Shown here: in pieces, positions 32,972 through 40,808 of the stretch | Layout of the letters: each line of letters starts with the position of its first letter | Numbering within the stretch: the stretch's first letter is position 1 | Source: S015-6 sp964384945 | GTDB lineage: Bacteria > Desulfobacterota > DSWW01 | Direction: 5' to 3' | DNA length: 64,000 nucleotides | NCBI GenBank assembly: GCA_964384945.1 | Contig: CAYLMK010000008.1 | Coordinates: 124,001 to 188,000 of the forward strand | The notes under the pieces: generated by a model | Databases searched by the model: none | Told to the model about the DNA's origin: nothing | The model's input: the letters and a program-made list of their open reading frames with translations, nothing else | Translations under genes and position numbers: made by a program

Positions 32972-33012
32972 GAATTAACTGCTCGTTAACGGAATCGAGA
33001 CCGGCTCGTAAC
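32972..33012 (+). promoter_or_regulatory. Pho-box-like array before orphan phoB
   Basis: Half-sites GAATTAAC (32972), TCGTTAAC (32983), ATCGAGAC (32994, weak) and CTCGTAAC (33005) at exact 11-bp steps, about 130 nt before the PhoB start. It suggests autoregulation of this regulator. Confidence 0.65.
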
Positions 33013-33140
33013 AAACCTGTGGCACGGTCTTTTGTGCTGCTACGCGCAAAAAAAAAGCTTGCCGGCCGCCGGACTCCCTGGAGCTGCCTTGAGGGGGGCT
33101 GCCTTCCGGAGATCCGCCGGGGAGAAGAAAAAGCGGGCCC

Positions 33141-33845
33141 ATGAAAACCGTACTCATCGTCGAGGACGAGCGGGACTTGCGGGATCTTCTCTGCCACCAA
33201 CTGAGAAAAGAGGGGTTCAGGCCGATCGGCGTGGTGGATGCGGAGACCGCTTACGCCGAGGTTCAGCACCGCGTGCCCGATGCGATCGTGCTCGACCTCA
33301 TGCTCCCCGGCATGCAGGGGACGGAACTCTGCCGCATTCTGCGTAGCACGGAGCGCACGGCGAAGGTTCCGATCCTCATGGTTACCGCCAAGGACGAAGA
33401 GATCGACAAGCTCCTGGGCTTTGAGCTCGGGGCGGACGATTACATGACGAAGCCCTTCAGCCTGAGGGAACTCGTGGCCCGGCTCCGCGCCGTGCTCCGC
33501 AGGGCATCGGAACCCCACGCGCCCACGCACATCCCTCCCTATGTGAGCCAGGCGCTCACCATGAACTTTCACAGCTACGAGGTCCGCGTCCGGGGCGAAG
33601 AGGTGGCCCTGAGCCTGATCGAGTTTCGTCTCCTCAAACACTTTGTCACCCACCCGGAGATCGTCTACTCCCGCGACCAGCTCCTGGACGCGGTGTGGGG
33701 AACGGAGACCTCGGTGATGCCCCGGACCGTGGACGTCCACATCCAGAAGCTGAGGGCCCTGATCGAGGAGGATCCGAAGAACCCGCGGATGCTTGTCACG
33801 GTTCGTGGAGCAGGCTACAAGTTCCAGCCGAATCCGGGAAGATAG
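33141..33845 (+). CDS. phoB: PhoB-type response regulator (orphan copy)
   Basis: 234-residue OmpR/PhoB-family transcription factor. Receiver: acidic pair E8/D9, phosphoacceptor D52 in VLDLMLPGMQG, conserved T and K in VTAKDEE and YMTKPFS. A winged-helix Trans_reg_C domain follows (residues ~130-230, SLIEFRLLKHFVTHPE, TVDVHIQKLRALIE, RGAGYKF). It is closely similar to the second PhoB at 35626, but no kinase is adjacent and it has its own transcript start region with a Pho-box-like array. The PhoR at 36324 probably phosphorylates both. Confidence 0.9.
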   Translation: MKTVLIVEDERDLRDLLCHQLRKEGFRPIGVVDAETAYAEVQHRVPDAIVLDLMLPGMQGTELCRILRSTERTAKVPILMVTAKDEEIDKLLGFELGADDYMTKPFSLRELVARLRAVLRRASEPHAPTHIPPYVSQALTMNFHSYEVRVRGEEVALSLIEFRLLKHFVTHPEIVYSRDQLLDAVWGTETSVMPRTVDVHIQKLRALIEEDPKNPRMLVTVRGAGYKFQPNPGR

Positions 33846-33896
33846 CGTCCGCGAGCTTCCCCGGCCGATCCTCCGTTGCCCGGCGGGAGATAGCGT

Positions 33897-33925
33897 TTGA
33901 TTATTGCGAGGTTGTTCCTTATGAT
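33897..33925 (+). promoter_or_regulatory. Promoter of the pstB-phoU-phoB-phoR-ecsC operon
   Basis: TTGATT (33897-33902), a 17-bp spacer and TATGAT (33920-33925), 145 nt before the pstB start. No 11-bp repeat array is evident here, unlike at other loci in the window. Confidence 0.65.
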
Positions 33926-34069
33926 CAAAATAGTTGCCCCGGAAAAGCGTTTATCTGCCGGGCCCTTGGACGGTCGGCATCGGGAATGTTCTCCTGCGGG
34001 CGCGCTTTCGGTTGCTGTCCGATTCAAGGGTTTTCGATTGCGTACCGAAAGAGATTGAAAGAGGTTGCC

Positions 34070-34840
34070 ATGGCGGCGCAGCCGTGCCTTCCCAAGGTTG
34101 AGGTGAGGGGTGTCGACTTCTATTACGGCCAGAAGCAGGTGATTTTCGGGATTTCCCTGGACATCAGCCCGAGGGCGGTCACGGCCCTGATCGGGCCTTC
34201 GGGGTGCGGGAAGTCCACCTTTCTTCGGACCATGAACCGCATGAACGATCTGATCCCCGGGGCGCGGCTGGCCGGCAGCGTGCGGATCGAGGGAGAGGAC
34301 ATCTATGAGAACGGGTACGACGTGGTCATCCTTCGAAGAAAGGTGGGGATGGTGTTTCAAAAGCCCAATCCCTTCCCCAAGTCCATCTTCGACAACGTGG
34401 CCTACGGGCCTCGTATTCACGGAGTACGGAATCGGGATCAACTGCACGAAATCGTGGAGGCAAGCCTCAAGTCGGCCGCCCTCTGGGACGTGGTCCGGGA
34501 CCGCCTGAACGGGTCGGCCCTCGGGCTCTCGGGCGGGGAGCAGCAGCGGCTTTGCATTGCGAGGGCCCTGGCCGTGGAGCCGGAGATTCTGCTGATGGAC
34601 GAACCGGCCTCGGCCCTGGATCCGATCGCGACGGCCAAGATCGAAGAGCTGATCAAGGAGCTTCGGAAGCGTTACACGATCGTCATCGTGACACACAACA
34701 TGCAGCAGGCGGCCCGCGTTTCCGACATGACGGCCTTCTTCCACATGGGCCGGCTCGTGGAGTTTGCCAACACGGACATCCTGTTCACACGGCCGAGCAA
34801 GAGGGAGACCGAAGACTACATCACGGGCAAATTCGGGTAA
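34070..34840 (+). CDS. pstB: Phosphate ABC transporter ATP-binding protein PstB
   Basis: 256-residue ATPase that powers high-affinity Pi import through PstSCA and takes part in PhoR signalling. Walker A GPSGCGKST (42-50), the PstB-typical GMVFQKPNPFPKSIFDNVAYG, ABC signature LSGGEQQRL, Walker B ILLMDEP and the H-loop THNMQQAARVSD are all present. The ATG at 34070 has GAGG just upstream; the longer open frame upstream is leader DNA. pstC and pstA are not next to it, which is unusual; a PstS-like protein is 11 kb away. It begins an operon with phoU, phoB, phoR and ecsC. Confidence 0.97.
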   Translation: MAAQPCLPKVEVRGVDFYYGQKQVIFGISLDISPRAVTALIGPSGCGKSTFLRTMNRMNDLIPGARLAGSVRIEGEDIYENGYDVVILRRKVGMVFQKPNPFPKSIFDNVAYGPRIHGVRNRDQLHEIVEASLKSAALWDVVRDRLNGSALGLSGGEQQRLCIARALAVEPEILLMDEPASALDPIATAKIEELIKELRKRYTIVIVTHNMQQAARVSDMTAFFHMGRLVEFANTDILFTRPSKRETEDYITGKFG

Positions 34841-34888
34841 GGCGCGACGGATGGATCGAGGTAGAATTCCTCGGGAGGGGAGGTCGAC

Positions 34889-35620
34889 ATGACGGACTCG
34901 CTGAATCCGCGGTCCCACTTCGATCAGGAGATGAGGGATCTCCAGGATGCGATCCTGAGGATGGGCGGTATGGTGGAGCGAAACATCTACCAGGCCCTGG
35001 AGGCGCTGAAGACCCGGAACCTGCGGCTTGCCGAACAGGTGATCGATGCCGACGTCGAGGTGGATGAGCTCGAGAACGAGGTGGAGGAGGAGTGCATCCG
35101 TCTCATCGCCCTGCGCCAGCCCATGGCCAAGGACCTCCGCGCGATCACCACGGCCATGAAGATCACGCACGAGCTGGAAAGAATGGGCGATCTCGCGGTG
35201 AACATCGCCGAAAGAACCCTCGAGCTCTGCGAGGAGCCGCCGGTGAAACCCCTGCTCGATATCCCGAGGATGGCCGAGCACGCCCAGCAGATGCTCCGAA
35301 AGAGCCTGGACGCCTTTGTCCGCGAGGATGCGGCGCTGGCCCTGGAGGTGTGCGAATCGGACGACCTGCTGGACGGCCTGAACGAACAGGTGTTCCGGGA
35401 ACTGATCACGTTCATGATCGAGGATCCGAAGACCATCTCGCGGGCCACGCGGCTCGTCCTGATCTCCCGGTACCTGGAGAGATTCGGGGATCACGCGACC
35501 AACATCGGCGAACTCGTGGTCTTCATGGTCGATGGAAGAAACATCCGCCATGCCAGAAAGCTCGGGAAGATCCCGGAAAGCGGCGCGGCTGCAGGCGAAG
35601 GGCGAAAGGGTCGGGGTTAA
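34889..35620 (+). CDS. phoU: Phosphate signalling protein PhoU
   Basis: 243-residue protein of two three-helix PhoU repeats. It links PstB to PhoR and keeps the Pho regulon off when Pi is ample. Both metal-binding-type motifs are seen: EVDELENEVEEECIRLIALRQP with THELERMGDLAVNIAER in the first repeat, and RLVLISRYLERFGDHATNIGE in the second. GGGAGGGGAGG precedes the ATG. It sits 48 nt after pstB and 5 nt before phoB. Confidence 0.97.
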   Translation: MTDSLNPRSHFDQEMRDLQDAILRMGGMVERNIYQALEALKTRNLRLAEQVIDADVEVDELENEVEEECIRLIALRQPMAKDLRAITTAMKITHELERMGDLAVNIAERTLELCEEPPVKPLLDIPRMAEHAQQMLRKSLDAFVREDAALALEVCESDDLLDGLNEQVFRELITFMIEDPKTISRATRLVLISRYLERFGDHATNIGELVVFMVDGRNIRHARKLGKIPESGAAAGEGRKGRG

Positions 35621-35625
35621 GGTTC

Positions 35626-36327
35626 ATGAAGCACATTCTTGTGGTCGAAGACGAAACGGACATCCGCGATCTGATCTGCCACCACCTCAAAAAGGAGGGG
35701 TTTGCCGCGCTGAGCGCCGCCGATGCGGAGACGGCTTACGCGGAGATCCAGAAGCGGCTGCCCGACGGGATCATTCTGGACCTGATGCTCCCCGGAATGC
35801 AGGGTCTCGAACTTTGCCGCATCCTGCGCGGAAAGGACCGGACCGCCCGCGTCCCGATCCTGATCCTCACGGCCAAGGAGGAGGAGATCGACAAGCTGCT
35901 TGGATTCGAACTCGGGGCGGACGATTACCTCACCAAGCCGTTCAGCCCCCGCGAACTCATCGCCCGCCTGCGGGCGGTTCTTCGGCGCTCCGGCGAGCCT
36001 CCGCGCCCGGAGCAGCGCCCTCCCTACGACAACGGTACGCTCTACCTCAACTTTGCGACCTATGAGGTCAGGGTGCGCAACAAGCCGGTCGAGCTGAGCC
36101 CCATCGAATTCCGGCTCCTGAGGCACCTGGTCACAAACCCCGAGATCGTTTTTTCGCGGGACCAGCTCCTGGATTCCGTGTGGGGGCGGGACACCTTTGT
36201 GATGCCGCGCACGGTCGATGTCCATGTGCAGAAACTGCGGGCCCTCATCGAGAAGGACCCGGCCCACCCCCAGATGATCCTGACGGTCCGAGGCGCCGGC
36301 TACAAGTTCCAGCCGAAGGCGAAATGA
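35626..36327 (+). CDS. phoB: Phosphate regulon response regulator PhoB
   Basis: 233-residue OmpR-family regulator. Receiver with D52 in ILDLMLPGMQG, LTAKEEE and YLTKPFS; C-terminal winged helix with SPIEFRLLRHLVTNPEI and TVDVHVQKLRALIEKDP. It starts 5 nt after the phoU stop and its TGA overlaps the phoR ATG (ATGA), so it is the cognate partner of that kinase. Strongly similar to the orphan PhoB at 33141, differing mostly in the linker and the receiver surface. Confidence 0.96.
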   Translation: MKHILVVEDETDIRDLICHHLKKEGFAALSAADAETAYAEIQKRLPDGIILDLMLPGMQGLELCRILRGKDRTARVPILILTAKEEEIDKLLGFELGADDYLTKPFSPRELIARLRAVLRRSGEPPRPEQRPPYDNGTLYLNFATYEVRVRNKPVELSPIEFRLLRHLVTNPEIVFSRDQLLDSVWGRDTFVMPRTVDVHVQKLRALIEKDPAHPQMILTVRGAGYKFQPKAK

Positions 36328-38249
36328 TACGCAAGCTTTGGATACGGTTCCTGCTCCTCTATCTCGCAGTGGTCTTCCTTGCCGTTTGCGTTGCCTCACT
36401 CTACTCGCACGTGCGGCTCCGTTCCTTCTTTGTGAGCCTTCTCGAGGAAGACCTGCACCGCACGGCCCGAACCCTCTCGGGGCTTCTGGACCTCGGGGCG
36501 GGCGAAGCGGCCCTGGACGCCCTGTGCCGCGAGCTGAAAGAAGGGTCGGGGTATCGGGTCACACTGATCGACCCGAGCGGCAGGGTCCTGGGCGATTCGG
36601 ACCGGGACGCATCCTCCATGGAGAATCATCTCTACCGCCCGGAGGTTCGCGATGCCCTCCGCAAGGGATTCGGCTCCTCCATCCGGTTCAGTCACACCAT
36701 GAGCTACCCGATGCTCTACGGCGCCTTTCGCGCCGGTTCCGGGGGATCTTCCTATTTCTTGCGCCTTTCGGTGCCCCTGCACGGCGTGTCCGCCGAGCTG
36801 TCCAAGATGCGCCTGACGATCCTTCAGGGAACCCTGCTAGCCTTTCTGGCAACGATCCCGGTTCTCTTCCTGCTCTCCCGGAGGATGAGCCGCCGGGTCG
36901 AGCGCATCACGACATTCGTGCAGGCGGCCCGAAAAGGAGACCTGAGCCGCAGGTTGTATGTCGGCAGCCCGGACGAACTGGGCGTCTTGGAAGAGGAACT
37001 GGACGCGGTTGCCGAAGAGATGAGCGGGCGAATCGAGGGACTCGTCTCGGAGAGAGAGCGCCTGAAAACACTCCTCGAGGCCATCCAGGACGGGATCATT
37101 CTGGTGGACGCGGAGGACCGCATCCAGTTCATGAACGCCTACGCGCGGGAGATCGTCGGAAGCGAGGCGGGCACACCGGTCGGCAGGCGCCTGATGGAGG
37201 TGGTGCGCAGCGACGAACTCCATGGCCTGATTCGAAGCGCACGCGAGGAGATTCAGCCGCCGGAGCCCATAGAGGTCCTCCTTCTCCGGGATCCGGAGCG
37301 CCCCTTCCTGGCAAGAGCCAGGGCCCTTCGGGACTCCGTACACGGCGCTTCCGGTGCCTGTCTGGTGGTGCTCAGGGACGTCTCCGAGCGAAAACGCCTG
37401 GAGAAGGTTCGTGCCGACTTTCTGTCCCGCGTGAGCCATGAACTGCGCACTCCCCTCACCCTGATCAAGGGATTCGTCGAGACCCTGCAGGACGAAGGCT
37501 TCCAGAATCCGCGGGAGGCGCAGCGGTACCTGTCGGTCATCGATGAGAACACGGACCGGCTCGTGAGGCTGGTGGGCGATCTGGTGCGGCTTTCCTCCAT
37601 CGAGCTGGGCAGGCTTCCCTTACGCGTGCAGGGGGTCCCGTTGAAAGATCTGGTGCACAGGGCCGCTCAATCCTTTGAGGTGCGTGCGAAAGAGAAGGGG
37701 CTCGAATTGGCCCTGGAGATTCCCGAAGGGCTGCCCCTGGTCATGGCCGATCCGGACCGGCTGACCGAGATCCTGTTCAATCTCCTGGACAATGCCATCA
37801 AGTTCACTCCCCAGGGAAGGATCCGCGTGAGCGCGGCCTTGCGGCCGGCCGATGCGGAGCCGCGGGAAGAGGCCGGCCCGACAGGCTTTCTGAAGGGGGC
37901 GGAGGGCGAGTCGAAGTTCCTCTATGTGCCGCCCGCGACGAGAAGCGCGGCAGGGTTCGTGGCGCTGGAGGTGGAGGACACCGGGTTCGGGATTCCGGCC
38001 GGCGAGCTGCCCCGGGTCACGGAACGGTTCTTTCAGGGCGAGCGCAGAGGGCAGGAGAAGGAGAAGGGCAGCGGTCTCGGACTGGCCATCGTCAAGCACC
38101 TGGTCAAGGTCATGGGGGGGCGGCTCTCGATCCGGAGCCGGGAGGGCCGGGGCACCGCGGTCGAGGTCACCCTGCCTGCGGCGCCGGAAGAGGACGACCG
38201 TCCCGAGGAAGGCGGCCCGGCCGATGAGGTCCACCATGCCCTTGCCTAG
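36324..38249 (+). CDS. phoR: Phosphate regulon sensor histidine kinase PhoR
   Basis: 641-residue sensor kinase. TM1 is residues ~5-26, followed by a ~130-residue periplasmic sensor domain, TM2 near 168-188, HAMP (RRMSRRVERITTFVQAARKGDLSRR), a PAS domain (LLEAIQDGIILVDAEDRIQFMNAYA), HisKA with H372 in SHELRTPLTLIKG, and HATPase with N box NLLDNAIKFTP, G1 DTGFGIP and G2 KGSGLGLAIVKHL. It controls PhoB phosphorylation with PhoU/PstB. The periplasmic domain is larger than in E. coli PhoR and more like Gram-positive PhoR, so it may sense an extracytoplasmic cue directly. Confidence 0.93.
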   Translation: MIRKLWIRFLLLYLAVVFLAVCVASLYSHVRLRSFFVSLLEEDLHRTARTLSGLLDLGAGEAALDALCRELKEGSGYRVTLIDPSGRVLGDSDRDASSMENHLYRPEVRDALRKGFGSSIRFSHTMSYPMLYGAFRAGSGGSSYFLRLSVPLHGVSAELSKMRLTILQGTLLAFLATIPVLFLLSRRMSRRVERITTFVQAARKGDLSRRLYVGSPDELGVLEEELDAVAEEMSGRIEGLVSERERLKTLLEAIQDGIILVDAEDRIQFMNAYAREIVGSEAGTPVGRRLMEVVRSDELHGLIRSAREEIQPPEPIEVLLLRDPERPFLARARALRDSVHGASGACLVVLRDVSERKRLEKVRADFLSRVSHELRTPLTLIKGFVETLQDEGFQNPREAQRYLSVIDENTDRLVRLVGDLVRLSSIELGRLPLRVQGVPLKDLVHRAAQSFEVRAKEKGLELALEIPEGLPLVMADPDRLTEILFNLLDNAIKFTPQGRIRVSAALRPADAEPREEAGPTGFLKGAEGESKFLYVPPATRSAAGFVALEVEDTGFGIPAGELPRVTERFFQGERRGQEKEKGSGLGLAIVKHLVKVMGGRLSIRSREGRGTAVEVTLPAAPEEDDRPEEGGPADEVHHALA

Positions 38250-39033
38250 GGTCATGGATTTCTCCGAGGAGGACCTTCAGAGCCTCCGAAGCGCCCGGGC
38301 CCTGCTGGAAAGGCCCAGCTTCGCCGCGAAGATCTCGAATCTGGTCGGTCTTCCCCTCGAAAAGGGATTCAAGGTCCTGCCTGCCGGCTGGTCGAACTCG
38401 GTGCAGTCCGCCGCACAGAACGCCCTTCTCAAGGCCCTGGACTTCGCCGTGTCGACCCTGGATGAGAGGGATGCCCGGGGTCCGGCAAACCTTCTTCACA
38501 AGATCTCGGTCGCGGCGGCGGGGGCCGTGGGAGGGGCCCTGGGGTTTCCAACGCTCGCCCTGGAACTCTCCCTGTCGACAACGATCATGCTGCGTTCCAT
38601 CGCCGATATTGCGCGCAGCGAGGGCGAGGACGTCCGGACGATCGACGCGAAGCTTTCCTGCCTGGAGGTCTTCGGTCTTGCCGGTGCCCAGAGGGCGGAA
38701 AACCCTGCCGAGACCGGCTACTATGCCGCTCGCGCGGCCCTGGCCGGAGCGGTTGCGGAGGCGGCCCGCACCATCGCCGTTCAGGGACTCAGGGAGCAGA
38801 ATGCGCCGGCCCTGGTGCGCCTGATCGCAGCGATTGCGGCGCGGTTCGGCGTCGTTGTCTCCGAAAAGCTCGCGGCCCAGGCGCTGCCTTTCGTGGGCGC
38901 CGCGGGCGGCGCGTTCATCAACACGATATTCATCAGTCACTTCCAGGATGCGGCGCGCGGACATTTCATCGTTCGAAGGCTCGAACGGAAGTATGGGGCG
39001 GATGCCGTACGAGCCCGCTACGAAAGACTCTGA
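38236..39033 (+). CDS. EcsC-family protein
   Basis: 265-residue EcsC-family protein overlapping the phoR stop by 14 nt. It is rich in Ala/Gly helices: LHKISVAAAGAVGGALGFPTLALELSLSTTIMLRSIADIAR is the conserved EcsC core, and the tail ends QALPFVGAAGGAFINTIFISHFQDAARGHFIVRRLE. EcsC proteins are peripheral or integral membrane proteins of unknown biochemical role, named after a Bacillus ABC-transporter operon. The start at 38236 has GAGG six nt upstream; 38224 is an alternative. Its place at the end of a pst/pho operon suggests a membrane role in Pi stress. Confidence 0.85.
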   Translation: MPLPRVMDFSEEDLQSLRSARALLERPSFAAKISNLVGLPLEKGFKVLPAGWSNSVQSAAQNALLKALDFAVSTLDERDARGPANLLHKISVAAAGAVGGALGFPTLALELSLSTTIMLRSIADIARSEGEDVRTIDAKLSCLEVFGLAGAQRAENPAETGYYAARAALAGAVAEAARTIAVQGLREQNAPALVRLIAAIAARFGVVVSEKLAAQALPFVGAAGGAFINTIFISHFQDAARGHFIVRRLERKYGADAVRARYERL

Positions 39034-39117
39034 CCCGCTTACGCAGAACGACGCCCGGCGCGAGGCGCCCGGCCGGAGCGCAGGACACCTCGCGTTGTTC
39101 CTGTCACGGGCGCCCCG

Positions 39118-40410
39118 CTAGAAACTCATCTGAAGAACGGTCTGCACCCGCCAGTCGTCGGCCAGGTCCCTGTCCGCCGAAGGGGCCTTTCCGATGCCGC
39201 CGTTGTTCCGGTCGTACATCGTCCGCTCGTACGCGACGAGCCAGATCCAGTGATGGTAGAACTCCCAGGCCAGACCGCCGTTGGCCAGGTCGTAGGCGTC
39301 ATCCCCTGAGGTGACTTCATCCTTTCTGTCCGGGTCGAAGCGATCGTAGCGTGCGAAGAAATTGAGCTTGCGATGGAGGACGGGCAGCCGGGTGTTGAAG
39401 AAAACCGAGTACCCTTCTCCGCGAAGGGCCTCGTCCGTTCCGGGGACGACCAGGCTTCCGCTGTTGTTTCCCCACGTCCACGCATACTGGCCGGTAAAGG
39501 TGATCCAGGCGTTCTGGTAACTCAGCATGCCGAGCTGAACCCTGTAATCCGGGAAGTCGTTCACGTTTCTCTGGTTGCCCTCTCCGTACAGGCCGAAGTA
39601 ACTCGCCTGCAGCCCGGGGACAAGATCGGGCAAGGGGCGCAGGGTCACGCGCCACTCGGGGAGCTTGTTGTCGTTCTCCTCATCGGCGTGGTATCCGGAA
39701 CCGTTGTAAACCCCCACGTGCCAGCTTCCGTACCGCCCCGCGTAATACTTGCTCACCTCGTCCTGGTAGGCCTTGTCGAGCTGCCCGCCGAAGTGACCTC
39801 GTATGCTGACGCCCAGGTCTGCGGAGTTGAAGGTCTTTGCGCGTTCGAGGAACATCGTGCCCTGGCAGCGATACGGGTTGATGTGCTCTTCGAAGTCCAG
39901 CCAGGGCATGTGTCCCATGCCGATTTCGGACCTCATGTCCGTGAAGGCGGCCACGTTCGGCGGAACAATCTCCGCATAGAGATACTTGAGCCGCAGCTTG
40001 AAATCCCCGGTGTCATCCTGCGTGACGTCCGGGGTGATGCGGAACCCGAGCCAGGGTGTGAGCTTCTTCTTGACGATGAGGTACCCTCGGGTGATCTGGA
40101 AGCGGTTGAAGGATTGGTCGTCCTTTTCACGCCCCCCTGAATAGTCGAAGTAGGCCAGGGTCCCGATTTCCATTCCCCCCAGGAAGCTGAGCACCTTGTC
40201 CATCGCGCCTTCCCGTTCTTGGAGCTGCTCGAACTCCTCGTCCGAAACGATCCCCTTCTTGTGGAGATTGTCGAGCAGGGTTTCCCCTCCGTCGCCGGCA
40301 GCCGATGCCGGGACGGGCTCGCTCCAGAGACCGAGGGTGAGGACAAGGCACGCCGCCCCCCTGACGATTCCGACGACTTGTGTGGGCATCTTCCTTCTCT
40401 TCGCAAGCAT
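39118..40410 (-). CDS. Outer-membrane porin (phosphate-selective-porin-like)
   Basis: 430-residue exported beta-barrel. A signal peptide ends near SAAG; a short helix LLDNLHKKGIVSDEEFEQLQ follows, as in many deltaproteobacterial porins, then ~16 amphipathic strands (GMEIGTLAYFDYSGG, NRFQITRGYLIVKKKL, ... WRVQTVLQMSF) ending in Phe. The overall pattern resembles phosphate-selective porin O/P (OprP) relatives. GGAGGGAAACGG precedes the ATG. A four-half-site Pho-box-like array and a TATATA -10 lie upstream on its strand, which supports phosphate uptake as the role. Confidence 0.75.
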   Translation of the reverse strand: MLAKRRKMPTQVVGIVRGAACLVLTLGLWSEPVPASAAGDGGETLLDNLHKKGIVSDEEFEQLQEREGAMDKVLSFLGGMEIGTLAYFDYSGGREKDDQSFNRFQITRGYLIVKKKLTPWLGFRITPDVTQDDTGDFKLRLKYLYAEIVPPNVAAFTDMRSEIGMGHMPWLDFEEHINPYRCQGTMFLERAKTFNSADLGVSIRGHFGGQLDKAYQDEVSKYYAGRYGSWHVGVYNGSGYHADEENDNKLPEWRVTLRPLPDLVPGLQASYFGLYGEGNQRNVNDFPDYRVQLGMLSYQNAWITFTGQYAWTWGNNSGSLVVPGTDEALRGEGYSVFFNTRLPVLHRKLNFFARYDRFDPDRKDEVTSGDDAYDLANGGLAWEFYHHWIWLVAYERTMYDRNNGGIGKAPSADRDLADDWRVQTVLQMSF

Positions 40411-40492
40411 CCGTTTCCCTCCTTTGCGTGCGCGTTGGCCTGTTTTTTGATCCCGAGGCGCCCCCGCGACTCCGCGGGCGGTTTTTGAAGCT

Positions 40493-40547
40493 TATATAAA
40501 GGCATGGTCAAGCAACCATTACCTTCTCATCAAGGTTTTATTAAGAA
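40493..40547 (-). promoter_or_regulatory. Pho-box-like array and -10 of the porin gene
   Basis: On the minus strand, half-sites TTCTTAAT (40547), ACCTTGAT (40536), AAGGTAAT (40525) and TGCTTGAC (40514) step exactly 11 bp, then a TATATA -10 element at 40498-40493 about 8 bp after the last. This is the arrangement of classical Pho-box promoters, with the last half-site in place of a -35. Confidence 0.72.
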
Positions 40548-40636
40548 CATCGGCCGTGTCCCGATGCACGGAAATGCCCATGCTGCAGAAAACCCAGGCC
40601 TTCGCCGCTCAGAGATTTCCGATACCCCGCCATGTT

Positions 40637-40677
40637 TCCTTGAACAAGAATTAACCCCTCCTTGAAGGTTGCTTAAC
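40637..40677 (+). promoter_or_regulatory. Pho-box-like array of the Ig-repeat protein gene
   Basis: Half-sites TCCTTGAA (40637), GAATTAAC (40648), TCCTTGAA (40659) and TGCTTAAC (40670), exact 11-bp period, the first and third identical. TATATC at 40701 is a possible -10. The 398-bp gap thus carries two back-to-back arrays. Confidence 0.7.
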
Positions 40678-40808
40678 GAGGGCATGCAAAGATTGCCGGG
40701 TATATCGAATCGATGGAACTGTATGAAGCGGGCGGACGCGAAGCCCGGAACCGCGGGCAGCCCGGTTTGCCGGTCCATGCAGACCCGCCTGGAAGGAGGG
40801 TAGCAAAG

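Noticed and set aside
33895..33930. A Pho-box-like array before pstB
   Set aside because: Repeats at 11-bp spacing do not hold here in either orientation; the sequence is better explained as a sigma70 promoter.
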